Source: Massilia sp. UMI-21 (lineage in GTDB: Bacteria; Pseudomonadota; Gammaproteobacteria; Burkholderiales; Burkholderiaceae_D). Taken from it: DNA of 64,000 nt. A program made the translations under genes and the position numbers. The notes beneath the pieces are model-generated. The model was not told the DNA's origin and ran no database searches. It saw only the letters and a list, made by a program, of their open reading frames with translations. Position 1 is the stretch's first letter. Each line of letters starts with the position of its first letter. Below, in pieces: positions 1 through 8,172 of this stretch. The DNA lies in the NCBI GenBank assembly GCA_015277795.1, contig CP063848.1, positions 3,410,001 to 3,474,000 of the forward strand, read 5' to 3'.

Positions 1-214
1 GAAACTTGAAAATTCGGGGCGAAAAAAAACGCGCACCAGGCGCGTTTTCTTCAGTGTTGTCGAGTTTCTTTCGAACAAAAGGCCACCGTACCGCGTCTAG
101 CGATTCCCCCACAACCAGGTTGTAGTTCGCGGTGTCATAACCGATGATGCCTTTCTCGCTCTTACTGACGACAAGAGCGGAAAACCGGAGTTCCCCGCAC
201 TGTCTGAGATATTC
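1..214 (-). pseudogene. Possible protein-coding remnant abutting the tRNA 3' end
   Basis: Reading the minus strand from the tRNA CCA end, one frame stays open to the window edge and gives a plausible protein sequence (segments such as GELRFSALVVSKSEKGIIGY and NLVVGESLDAVRWPFVRKKL). I do not recognise the family. No ATG, GTG or TTG lies between the in-frame TAG inside the tRNA and this segment, and a terminator hairpin sits inside the frame at 22-48, so it is unlikely to be an intact gene. A degraded fragment left next to a tRNA, for instance from an integrated element, is one reading; a chance open frame is the other. Confidence 0.3.
22..48 (-). terminator. Rho-independent terminator downstream of tRNA-Val
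   Basis: On the minus strand a 7-bp stem (AACGCGC/GCGCGTT, 28-34 with 40-46) encloses a 5-nt loop and is followed by a run of eight T (complement of 22-29). It lies about 170 bp downstream of the tRNA gene and would end that transcript. Confidence 0.6.
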
Positions 215-291
215 TGGTGGGCGGTGCAGAATTCGAATCTGCGACCCCTTGGATGTCGACCAAGTATTCTAACCAGCTGAACTAACCGCCC
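215..291 (-). tRNA. tRNA-Val (anticodon GAC)
   Basis: A 77-nt cloverleaf with the CCA end encoded. The acceptor stem GGGCGGT pairs with ACCGCCC, the discriminator is A73 as expected for valine, and the T arm contains TTCGAAT. The anticodon stem is CTTGG/CCAAG around the loop TCGACAT, so the anticodon is GAC (positions 255-257, complement). The loop carries C instead of the nearly universal U at position 33. The body resembles tRNA-Asp in the D arm (GTTCAGCTGGTTAGAATA) and variable loop, but A73 and the anticodon both indicate valine. Confidence 0.9.
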
Positions 292-422
292 GATGCCGCT
301 ATTATAGGGAGCGCGCGCGTCCTAGGCAAGGCTTGTCACAGAAAAAGTTTCCTGGCGAGCTTGCCTGCAATGGCGGCAGGGCTTTGCTTTACACTAGGGC
401 TTGATCAAATCGCCACGCCGCC

Positions 423-1343
423 ATGTCCGTCCACCCTCCTTCCGAACACCTGCACGCCCACCTCGACGGCGACGCCAGCCACGCCCACGTGATCGAGGGC
501 CGCAGCCAGCTGGCCCTGTCGATGGCGCTCGGCCTGACCCTGCTGTTCGCCATCATCGAAGCCGTGACCGGTTTCATCTCCAACTCGCTGGCCCTGATCT
601 CGGACGCCGGCCATATGGTGACCGACGCCGCCGCGCTCGGCCTGGCCCTGATGGCCCAGGCCATCGCCGCGCGCCCGCCGTCGGCGCGCCACTCCTTCGG
701 CTTCGTGCGCGCCGAGGCGCTGGCCGCTTTCGTGAACAGCCTGGCGATGTTGCTGCTGGTCGCCTGGATCATGTGGGAAGCCGGGCAACGCCTGCTGCAC
801 CCGGAACCGGTCCAGGGCGGCGTGGTGCTGGTGGTGGCGGCCATCGGCGCCGCCATCAACCTGCTGGTGGCCTGGGTGCTGTCGCGCGACAACCAGAGCA
901 TCAACACCCGCGCTGCGCTGGTGAACGTCATGGGCGACCTGCTCGGCTCGATCGCCGCGATCGCCTCGGGCGCCATCATCTACTTCACCGGCTGGCTGCG
1001 GGTCGACCCGATCCTGTCGATCTTCGTTGCCCTGCTGATCCTGCGCTCGACATCCGGCATCCTGCGCGAGTCCTACCACTTCCTGATGGAAGGCGTCCCG
1101 AGCGCGATCGACTACCTGGCGGTCGGCGCCGACCTGAAGGGGGTCGACGGCGTGCTCGACGTGCATGACCTGCATGTGTGGGATATGTCCCCGGGGCATC
1201 CGGCCCTCATCGGCCACCTGGAGATCGCCAACCTGGAACAATGGCCGGCAGTGCTCGACGCGGTACGCGCCATGCTGCGCGAACGGCACGGGATCGACCA
1301 TGTGACCCTGCAGCCGGAGGCGGCCGGCGGCAAGTCGCTGTAG
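423..1343 (+). CDS. Cation diffusion facilitator (CDF) family metal efflux protein
   Basis: A 306-residue inner-membrane protein of the ZitB/CzcD type, which exchanges Zn2+ or related divalent cations for protons. The N-terminus is His-rich (residues 9-22), followed by about six membrane segments and a cytoplasmic C-terminal domain with HDLHVWDMSPGHPALIGHL. The second membrane segment has the expected site SDAGHMVTD (H64, D68). The matching site in the fifth segment reads VNVMGD, with N168 where His is usual and D172 kept. A His-rich stretch lies at the N-terminus rather than in a long internal loop. The gene stands alone. Metal specificity cannot be read from sequence; zinc is the default guess. 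Confidence 0.88.
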   Translation: MSVHPPSEHLHAHLDGDASHAHVIEGRSQLALSMALGLTLLFAIIEAVTGFISNSLALISDAGHMVTDAAALGLALMAQAIAARPPSARHSFGFVRAEALAAFVNSLAMLLLVAWIMWEAGQRLLHPEPVQGGVVLVVAAIGAAINLLVAWVLSRDNQSINTRAALVNVMGDLLGSIAAIASGAIIYFTGWLRVDPILSIFVALLILRSTSGILRESYHFLMEGVPSAIDYLAVGADLKGVDGVLDVHDLHVWDMSPGHPALIGHLEIANLEQWPAVLDAVRAMLRERHGIDHVTLQPEAAGGKSL

Positions 1344-1432
1344 CCGATTGCCGGTCCTTGTAAGTCCGTTCTTACCTGCGGCTGGCAGGCACGCCGATAC
1401 GCGCGGGGCTGCGCGGCCCGCATAATCCTCCC

Positions 1433-2398
1433 ATGGATTGCTCCCGCACAGTATTCGACACCCTCATCATCGGCGGCGGCCCGGCCGGCCTGACCGCCGC
1501 GGTCTACCTGCGCCGCTTCACGCGCCACGTCGCCCTGGTCGACAAGGGCAACAGCCGCCTGTCCTGGATTCCGGTCTCGCACAACTACCCGGGTTTCCCG
1601 GAAGGCATCAACGGCGTGCAACTGCTCGAGAACCTGCGCGCCCAGCTCGCCAACTACGGCGGCAGCGTGATGCCGGGCGAGATCCTCGACCTGCGCCTGG
1701 AAGACGGCATGTTCGTCGCCGACTATGCGCCGGCAAGCGGCGGCGAGCCCTGCCAGCTGCGCGCCCACACCGTGCTGCTGGCCACCGGCGTGGCCGATGC
1801 CGGCATGCCGGTCGAGCGCTGGGACGAGGCGGTGCGCTGCGGCGCCGTGCGCCTGTGCCCGGTGTGCGACGGCTGGGATGTGATCGACAAGCGCATCGGC
1901 GTGGTCACGTCAAGCACCAACCCGGTCGGCCACGCCCTGTTCATGCGCACCTTCAGCGCCGACGTGCTGCTGTTCGAGCGCGGCCCGGAATCGACCCTGA
2001 ACGACGAGGACCGCCAGCGCCTGGCGGCGGCCAATGTGCGCACCATCGATTCGCCGCTGGCGGGCGTGACCATGGGCGAGGACATGAAGCCGGTCCTGCA
2101 CACCAGGGATGGCGAGGACTACACCTGCGACGTGTTCTACCCGATGCTGGGCGAGACCGCGCGCTCCGACCTGGCAAGCAGCCTGGGCGCCGAGACGGTC
2201 GAATGCAGCAAGCTGCTGGTGGACGAGCACTGCCGCACCTCGGTGCCGGGCCTGTTCGCGGTGGGCGACGTCACGCGCGGCCTGAACCAGATCGCGGTGG
2301 CCACCGGCCAGGCGGCGCTGGCCGCCACCACCATTCATAACACCCTGCCCTGGGCCTTGCGGCCGGCGCCGGATCAGGCCCCGGCGTCGCAGACCTGA
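1433..2398 (+). CDS. Thioredoxin-reductase-like FAD-dependent oxidoreductase
   Basis: A 321-residue flavoprotein of the class II pyridine nucleotide-disulfide oxidoreductase fold. The FAD-binding motif GGGPAG (residues 14-19) opens the protein, a redox pair CPVC (C142, C145) followed by DG matches the thioredoxin reductase active site, and the second FAD motif GDVTRGLNQIAVATGQAA lies near the C-terminus. The region that should bind NADPH reads VVTSSTNPVGHALFMR, without the usual GxGxxA pattern. It may therefore use a different electron donor. The start follows the CDF gene by 89 bp, and the 3' end overlaps the convergent diguanylate cyclase gene by 25 bp. Confidence 0.8.
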   Translation: MDCSRTVFDTLIIGGGPAGLTAAVYLRRFTRHVALVDKGNSRLSWIPVSHNYPGFPEGINGVQLLENLRAQLANYGGSVMPGEILDLRLEDGMFVADYAPASGGEPCQLRAHTVLLATGVADAGMPVERWDEAVRCGAVRLCPVCDGWDVIDKRIGVVTSSTNPVGHALFMRTFSADVLLFERGPESTLNDEDRQRLAAANVRTIDSPLAGVTMGEDMKPVLHTRDGEDYTCDVFYPMLGETARSDLASSLGAETVECSKLLVDEHCRTSVPGLFAVGDVTRGLNQIAVATGQAALAATTIHNTLPWALRPAPDQAPASQT

Positions 2399-3324
2399 TC
2401 GCGTCCGGCCGACTTGGCCTGGTACAGGCGACGGTCGATCCGGTCCAGGAACACGGCAGGGTCATCCTTGAATTCGGGCACGATGGTGCCGGCACCGATA
2501 CTTACCGTCACCAGGCGGCCCACGCCCGAGCGCGCGTGCGCCAGTTCCTTCTGCGCCAGCAGCTTGCGGCAGCGCTCGGCCACGTTGTACGCCGCCTCGG
2601 CATCGGTGGCCGGCAACAGCAGCACGAATTCCTCGCCGCCCAGGCGCGCACACAGGTCGCGCGAGCGTGAGGCGCCGGCGTCCAGCGCCGCCGCCACCTG
2701 GCGCAGGCAGTCGTCGCCGCGCATGTGGCCGTAATGGTCGTTGTACTGCTTGAAGTAGTCGATATCGACGATCAGCACCGAGAGCGGCTCGCCGGTGGCG
2801 CGCGCCTTGGCCCACTCGACCGGATACAGCGCGTCGAACATGCGGCGGTTGGCCACGCCGGTCAGGCTGTCGCGGTAGGAAAGCACCTCCAGTTCGCGCT
2901 GCAGCTGCACGATCTTGTCCTCCGCCTGCTTGCGCTGCGTGATGTCGAACATGAAGCCGACCAGCGAATCGACGCTGCCATCGGGGCGGCGCACCACGTG
3001 CACCACGTCGCGGATCCAGACGTAGTCGCCATCCGCCGTCAACGCCCGGTAGTCGGCCTCGTGGTCCACGCCCTGCTGCGACTGGGCGACACAGAAGTTC
3101 ACGGTCTTCTCGCGGTCCTCGAGAAGGATCCGGTCGGCCCAGTCGTTCACGGTCTGCCAGCTGGACGGGCTCCAGCCGAGCAGCGCCTCGATCTGCGGTC
3201 CGATATAGGTAAAGCGCATGCTGGCCCAGTCGATCCGCCAGGGGATGGCCTTGGTCGATTCAAGCAGGGTGCGATAGACGCCGGGGTCGTCGCAGGCGAC
3301 CGGGTGGAGAGCGGGAGCAGTCAT
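2374..3324 (-). CDS. PAS domain diguanylate cyclase (GGDEF)
   Basis: A 316-residue protein predicted to make cyclic di-GMP from two GTP. A PAS_3-type sensory domain (about residues 20-140) ends in the linker FMFDITQRKQAEDKI, followed by a short coiled coil and a GGDEF domain starting at SYRDSLTGVANRR. The active site is GGEEF, an allowed variant. Five residues upstream the sequence RSRD fits the RxxD inhibitory site, so product inhibition is expected. There is no membrane segment or signal peptide, so it should be cytosolic and sense a small intracellular signal or partner through PAS. The input it senses is unknown. Confidence 0.9.
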   Translation of the reverse strand: MTAPALHPVACDDPGVYRTLLESTKAIPWRIDWASMRFTYIGPQIEALLGWSPSSWQTVNDWADRILLEDREKTVNFCVAQSQQGVDHEADYRALTADGDYVWIRDVVHVVRRPDGSVDSLVGFMFDITQRKQAEDKIVQLQRELEVLSYRDSLTGVANRRMFDALYPVEWAKARATGEPLSVLIVDIDYFKQYNDHYGHMRGDDCLRQVAAALDAGASRSRDLCARLGGEEFVLLLPATDAEAAYNVAERCRKLLAQKELAHARSGVGRLVTVSIGAGTIVPEFKDDPAVFLDRIDRRLYQAKSAGRDQVCDAGA

Positions 3325-3422
3325 GGAGCGTATGCATGGTGGATACGCTCACATTGTGCACTGGAAATTATCATTTGCGCCAGCCGGCCGATCTTATTTG
3401 TTGGCGCCGCCACATAGCCGGT

Positions 3423-4049
3423 TCAGCCCGATGCCAATGCGATCCGGCGCCGGATGCGCTGCACTTCCTGCGTGTCGCCCGCCGCCTCCGCGCGCCGCGC
3501 CTGCACACCCAGCCAGGCCAGCAGCGGCCGGCGCCAGCCCTGGCTGGAGGCGGTATCGATGGCCTGCGTGATGCCTTCCGGGGTGATGCGTCCGGCCTTG
3601 AACGCCGCCCCGGCCGCAACCAGGCGCGCCAGCGGATCGGCGACACCCGCGACCTGGCCGGTGGCGACGACCGGCCGATGCTGACCGGGCAGCGCTGCCG
3701 CGTCGAGCCCCTGCCAGCGGCCATACAGGTAGTCGGCATAGGCGCGCTGGGCCGGCGTGGCCTCGCTGGCCAGGGCCGCATAGCCGGGGCAATCGTCGAA
3801 GTCGAGGCTGGCCACCTGGGCGGCGCAGCGCACCAGTTCGACCTGGGCCACGAGATCCGCGCGGCCGGTGCTGGTGGTGGCGCTGCGCGCAGACCGGAAT
3901 TCGGCGGCGGCCGCCGCGCCGTGGCCCTTCAGGTAGTCTTCCACGGAGGCGTCGAGGGCGCCTTTGGCGTCAAGCTGCCAGTCGGGAGGCAAGGGCTTGC
4001 TGGCGCAGCCCGCAAGCAAGGCGACTGCGAGGATGGCGGGAATTCTCAT
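3423..4049 (-). CDS. Lipoprotein of the MCE transport operon
   Basis: A 208-residue protein with a lipoprotein signal peptide: MRIPAILAVALLAGCAS has a lipobox LAGC, so Cys15 should be lipidated. The rest is Ala-rich and helical with no motif I can name. It does not resemble the PqiC/DUF330 auxiliary lipoprotein that usually accompanies MCE systems. Its ATG overlaps the stop of the MCE gene (ATGA, 4046-4049), which implies translational coupling and a role with that transporter, perhaps at the outer membrane. The longer open frame upstream is the MCE gene read in another frame. Confidence 0.65.
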   Translation of the reverse strand: MRIPAILAVALLAGCASKPLPPDWQLDAKGALDASVEDYLKGHGAAAAAEFRSARSATTSTGRADLVAQVELVRCAAQVASLDFDDCPGYAALASEATPAQRAYADYLYGRWQGLDAAALPGQHRPVVATGQVAGVADPLARLVAAGAAFKAGRITPEGITQAIDTASSQGWRRPLLAWLGVQARRAEAAGDTQEVQRIRRRIALASG

Positions 4050-4978
4050 GGCAGCGTGATCTCCTGGTTCTTGCGGGCGAACGGCCACTTGCGGTTGATC
4101 TCGTCGACCAGGCGGTTGACCTTGCGCAGGCTGGCGTCGACCTCGCCGCGCAGCACGCTCAGGTCTTCGGTGGCCACGCGCGCGTTCTTGCCCACGGCCT
4201 GGGCCTCGACCAGCACCGCATCGGCCTTCTTGAGGGTGGTGCTGGCGTCCTGAAGGACCACGTGCAGCTGGCGGATCGCGGCCTGGGTGTCGTCCATCAC
4301 GCCATCCTTGCCGTACACGCGCCGTTCGGTCTTGCCGAGCAGCGAATTGATGCGGTCGAGCGCCTCGCGCAGCTTGCGCGCCTCGGCATCGCCGCCCATC
4401 ACGCCGCCCAGCACCCCGGCCGGACCCGACATGCGTTCGGTGAGCGTGTTGATGTTGGCCAGGCTGGCATTGATGTCGGAACCGGTCGCGGTCATGTTTT
4501 CCAGGTTCTCGAGCAGCGCGCGCGCGGTGGCGACCATGCGGGGGATTTCGGCGGCGACGTCGCCGCGCAGGACCGGGCGCACCGCGCCCGGCGGCAGGGG
4601 CGGGTCGTTCAGCAGTCCGGTGAAGGCGCGCAGGCGGGTCTCGCCGACGATGCTCGATTCCAGCGTGAACACGCTCGAGGTGCGCAGCCACTTGGCGTCC
4701 TTGCTCTGCACGTCGACCAGGATGCGCACCTTGCCTTCGGGCGAAAGTTCGACCTGGCTGACGCGCCCGATCGGGAAGCCGGCGAAGGTCATGTCCATGC
4801 CGGGCATCACGCCGGACGAGTCATCGGCCACCAGGATCAGGCGCTGGGTCGGCTCGAACACGCCGCGCGCATGCATCACGTAGCCGATGAAGGCGACGAC
4901 CAGGATGCCGATCGCCACCAGCAGGATCATCGCCTTGAGTTCGACATGTTTCGGTTCGTCCGGCAAAGCTTCGCTCAT
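4046..4978 (-). CDS. MCE (MlaD-like) lipid transport protein
   Basis: A 310-residue periplasmic subunit anchored by one N-terminal membrane helix (about residues 15-36). The MCE domain follows (about 40-120, including GVMPGMDMTFAGFPIGRV), then a long helical, coiled-coil-prone tail rich in Asn-Met-Thr and Leu-Arg heptads (about 145-300). MCE proteins form hexameric rings or tubes that move phospholipids between the inner and outer membranes. It is the second gene of a three-gene operon, 25 nt after the permease and overlapping the lipoprotein gene by 4 nt. The tail is longer than in E. coli MlaD (about 183 aa), which suggests a tube-like extension. Confidence 0.85.
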   Translation of the reverse strand: MSEALPDEPKHVELKAMILLVAIGILVVAFIGYVMHARGVFEPTQRLILVADDSSGVMPGMDMTFAGFPIGRVSQVELSPEGKVRILVDVQSKDAKWLRTSSVFTLESSIVGETRLRAFTGLLNDPPLPPGAVRPVLRGDVAAEIPRMVATARALLENLENMTATGSDINASLANINTLTERMSGPAGVLGGVMGGDAEARKLREALDRINSLLGKTERRVYGKDGVMDDTQAAIRQLHVVLQDASTTLKKADAVLVEAQAVGKNARVATEDLSVLRGEVDASLRKVNRLVDEINRKWPFARKNQEITLP

Positions 4979-5003
4979 GGTTTCCTTGCTTGTTCTTCGA
5001 TGT

Positions 5004-5810
5004 TCAGATGTATTTCAGGGCCAGCGACGCGGCTTCGATCACCAGCAGCACGAACAGCAGGCGCACCGCGCCCGGCTGCACGGTGGACTGGAGGCGGCGC
5101 GGGTAGCGTTGCAGCTCGAGGATGGCGGCGGTCGGGATCAGGGCCACGGCCAGGCCGAAGAAGACGGTCTTGAGCACGAAGCCGATGGTCACGGCCGGGG
5201 TGAAGACGCGGCCGACGGTGCGGGTGTAGTCCTGCACGCCCCAGGGCAGCAGGCCGTACACGTTCAGGTAGGCCAGCACCAGCACGATCACGCTGGTGAC
5301 CATGGCCAGGCTCAGGACCGCCACCGAATTGGCCAGCAGTTGCGGCACGATGTCGCGCCGCAGGCGGCGCAAGGCCTCGTCGTTGGCGGCCTTCGGCGAC
5401 ATGCCGGCGCGCGCCAGGCCGAGGGCCGAGGCGTCGAACGCCATGCTGGCGCGCAGGGCCACGAACATCGCGGCGGACAGCGGAATGAGCTCCAGCACCA
5501 GCACCCGCACCACCATCTCGAGCGCGAAGTGCGACAGGCCGTAGCTTCTCGCCGTGACCAGCACGATGCGGATGATGACCAGGCCGACCAGGGTCGTGGC
5601 CAGCGAGAACCAGGGCAGCACCTGCCACGTGGAGGCGTAGATGTAGCGCGCCGCGGCGAGGCGGTTGGCGCGGGTGTAGGTCGAGGGCGAGAGCGCCATC
5701 ACCAGCGCGACCGCGCCCAGGTGCACCATGTACCACCAGCTGCGCAGGTAGCGCGCCAGGGCGAGGCCCCACAGGCTGGGACGGGCGTAGAGGTCGAGGG
5801 TGCGGCGCAT
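5004..5810 (-). CDS. MlaE-family ABC transporter permease
   Basis: A 268-residue inner-membrane protein of the MlaE/YrbE permease family that works with MCE proteins in lipid transport. At least five hydrophobic segments are visible, together with the family's cytoplasmic coupling helix region. I start it at the ATG encoding MRRTLDLYARP; the open frame extends six codons further only through a TTG with no ribosome site. It is the first gene of the operon with the MCE protein and lipoprotein. No ATP-binding subunit is encoded next to it, so an ATPase must be supplied from elsewhere. Confidence 0.82.
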   Translation of the reverse strand: MRRTLDLYARPSLWGLALARYLRSWWYMVHLGAVALVMALSPSTYTRANRLAAARYIYASTWQVLPWFSLATTLVGLVIIRIVLVTARSYGLSHFALEMVVRVLVLELIPLSAAMFVALRASMAFDASALGLARAGMSPKAANDEALRRLRRDIVPQLLANSVAVLSLAMVTSVIVLVLAYLNVYGLLPWGVQDYTRTVGRVFTPAVTIGFVLKTVFFGLAVALIPTAAILELQRYPRRLQSTVQPGAVRLLFVLLVIEAASLALKYI

Positions 5811-5900
5811 GGTGTCGATATGATACAAATTTTTATGGTTGTGCCCGGTTTTTGTATCGTATCGATACTGCCGGGCCCCGCATGCCCTGCAACGGCGCGC

Positions 5901-8153
5901 TTACTGGCGCCGCGCCTCCATCACGCCTTGCACCTCCGTGATCGCCGCCAGCGCCTTCTGCAGCTGCCCGGTCGATCCGATCTCGGCCGTGAACACCATC
6001 CGCGCCTGCCCCTTGCTGCTTTGGGTATTCACGCCGGTCACGTTGATCTTCTCGCGCATGAACACGTCGGAGATATCGCGCAGCAGGCCCTGGCGGTCCA
6101 TCGCCAGGATGAACAGGTCGACCGGATACACCGTTTCCATCCCGGCCGAACCCCACTCGGTCTGGATCACCCGTTCCGGCGCCTTGGCGCGCATCTGGGC
6201 GAAGTTCTTGCAGCTCAGGCGATGGATCGACACGCCCTTGCCGCGCGTGACGAAGCCGCAGATCGGGTCCGGCGGCGCCGGCTTGCAGCAGCGGGCCAGC
6301 ATGGTCATCAGGCCTTCGGTGCCGACCACCAGCACGCCCGACTTGGCGCCCTGCTCCACGCTCGAGGCGCGGCTCTTGTTGACCACCGCTTCGTCGACAG
6401 GTGGCGGCGCTTCCGGCGCGTCGTGCAGGGCCGCTTCCACGTGGCGCAGGCTGAACTTCTCCTTGCCGACCTGGACGAACAGCTCGTCGACCTTGGCGAA
6501 GCCCAGCTTGTGCGCCAGCGCTTCCAGGTTGACCGCGGTCTTGCCCTCGCGCTGCAGCGATTTTTCCACCAGCGCCCGGCCCTGGGCCAGCGTCTCGGCC
6601 TGTTCCTGCGCGTGGAACCAGGCGCGAATCTTCGATCGGGTCCGGCTGCTGACCGTATAGCCGGGGCTGAGCCAGTCGCGCGAGGGCCCCTGATTGCCGC
6701 TCGCCCCCTTGGCGGTGATGATCTCGCAGGTCTGGCCGTTGCGCAGCGGCGTGTTGAGCGGCACCATCACCCCGTCGACCTTGGCGCCGCGGCAGCGGTG
6801 ACCGACCTCGCTGTGCAGGTGGTAGGCGAAGTCGATCGGGGTGGCGCCCTGCGGCAGTTCGAGCACCCGCGCCTGCGGGGTCAGCACGAAAATGCGGTCA
6901 TCCAGGGTCGCGGCCTTGAGCTTCTCGACCCATTCCTTCTGCAGGTCTTCCTGGCCGGTGACCACGTCGGCCACGTCGCTCTTCCAGGCCAGCAGCTGGC
7001 GCAGCCAGGCGATCTTCTCGTCGTACTGCTGGCTCTTGAAGTTCGAGCCGCCCTCTTCCTTGTAGCGCCAGTGCGCGGCCACGCCGTACTCGGCGAAGTT
7101 GTGCATCTCCTGGGTGCGGATCTGCACCTCCAGCGGCCGCCCGTCCCCGGCGGTGACGACCGTGTGCAGCGACTGGTAGCCGTTCGGCTTGGGCCGCGAG
7201 ATGTAGTCGTCGAATTCCTTCGGGATCGGGGTCCAGATGTTGTGCACGATGCCGAGCACCGTGTAGCAGGTCTTGACGTCGGCCACGATCACGCGGAACG
7301 CGCGCACGTCGTAGAGCGATGAAAAGTCGAGCTCCTTGCCGCGCATCTTCTTCCAGATGCTGTAGATGTGCTTGGGCCGCCCCGACACCTCGGCCTTGAT
7401 GCCGGCCGCCGCCAGTTCCCGCTCCAGGCCCTCGATCGACGACTGCACGAAGCCCTCGCGCTGCATGCGCTTTTCTTCGAGCATCCTGGCGATCTGCTTG
7501 TAGGTGTCGGGCTCGATGAAGCGGAACGACAGGTCTTCGAGTTCCCACTTGAGCTGCCAGATGCCGAGCCGGTTGGCCAGTGGCGCATAGAAATCCAGCA
7601 CTTCGCGGCCGTAGGCGCGGGTGACTTCGTCGAAGCGCTTCTGCTCGGCGAAGTAACGCAGCGTGGTGGCGCAGGACGCCAGGCGCATCAGCACCACGCG
7701 CATGTCGGAAGCCATCGCCAGCAGCATCTTGCGCAGGGTCTCGACCTGGGCCGCGGCTTGCTGGGCGGCGTTCTTGCCCGCATTTTTCCCGCCGGCGACG
7801 GGCTCCTTGCCGGCCGTGAGATCACGCAGCCTGACCAGCTGGTAGACGCCCTGCACCAGGTTCGACACTTCCTTGCCGAAGCGCTCCTCGAGCGCGCCGG
7901 CGACCTGCGGGTCCATCATCGCCAGTTCGAACAGCAGGCCGGCGATGCGGGTCTCGGCGTCGGTGCGCAGGTAGGACAGGGTGCCGGCCACGCCGAGCGA
8001 GAACTCGAGCGCGTCCTGGCCCGTGCCGGCGCTGCGCTCGCCGTACGCATCGCTGGCGTAGTCGAGCGCGGCCTGGACCCGCGCGCAGTCTTCGACGCTG
8101 AGTCCCTGGACCAGCTGGGTGCCGGCGTCACCCAGTAAAGCGGTTGATACCAT
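5901..8153 (-). CDS. relA: (p)ppGpp synthetase RelA
   Basis: A 750-residue RelA/SpoT-family enzyme. The hydrolase (HD) region is degenerate: the stretch AGLLFELAMMDP replaces the metal-binding HD signature, so hydrolysis is not expected. The synthetase region is intact (SGRPKHIYSIWKKMRG, LYDVRAFRVIV) and carries EFDDYISRPKPNGYQSLHT, whose acidic EFDD loop is typical of monofunctional RelA rather than bifunctional SpoT. TGS (LELPQGATPIDFAYHLHSEV), a zinc-finger/RIS region with CCKPAPPDPICGFVTRGKGV, and a C-terminal ACT domain follow. It responds to uncharged tRNA at the ribosome. It stands alone on the minus strand. Confidence 0.95.
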   Translation of the reverse strand: MVSTALLGDAGTQLVQGLSVEDCARVQAALDYASDAYGERSAGTGQDALEFSLGVAGTLSYLRTDAETRIAGLLFELAMMDPQVAGALEERFGKEVSNLVQGVYQLVRLRDLTAGKEPVAGGKNAGKNAAQQAAAQVETLRKMLLAMASDMRVVLMRLASCATTLRYFAEQKRFDEVTRAYGREVLDFYAPLANRLGIWQLKWELEDLSFRFIEPDTYKQIARMLEEKRMQREGFVQSSIEGLERELAAAGIKAEVSGRPKHIYSIWKKMRGKELDFSSLYDVRAFRVIVADVKTCYTVLGIVHNIWTPIPKEFDDYISRPKPNGYQSLHTVVTAGDGRPLEVQIRTQEMHNFAEYGVAAHWRYKEEGGSNFKSQQYDEKIAWLRQLLAWKSDVADVVTGQEDLQKEWVEKLKAATLDDRIFVLTPQARVLELPQGATPIDFAYHLHSEVGHRCRGAKVDGVMVPLNTPLRNGQTCEIITAKGASGNQGPSRDWLSPGYTVSSRTRSKIRAWFHAQEQAETLAQGRALVEKSLQREGKTAVNLEALAHKLGFAKVDELFVQVGKEKFSLRHVEAALHDAPEAPPPVDEAVVNKSRASSVEQGAKSGVLVVGTEGLMTMLARCCKPAPPDPICGFVTRGKGVSIHRLSCKNFAQMRAKAPERVIQTEWGSAGMETVYPVDLFILAMDRQGLLRDISDVFMREKINVTGVNTQSSKGQARMVFTAEIGSTGQLQKALAAITEVQGVMEARRQ

Positions 8154-8172
8154 CTAGCTTGCCTGTCCCTCG

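Noticed and set aside
2725..3417. Long plus-strand open frame opposite the diguanylate cyclase gene
   Set aside because: It is a GC-rich shadow of the minus-strand gene, with His/Val/Asp-biased composition and no domain; the GGDEF protein in the other strand is unmistakable.
5829..5900. Inverted repeats between relA and the permease (GTATCGATACGATAC, GCCCGG/CCGGGC) as a terminator
   Set aside because: The arms are separated or imperfect and no T-tract follows on the relevant strand; no firm call possible.
4887..7322. An 811-codon plus-strand open frame opposite relA and the MCE operon
   Set aside because: The predicted protein is low-complexity His/Gln/Arg sequence typical of antisense reading of GC-rich genes; relA and the permease explain the region.
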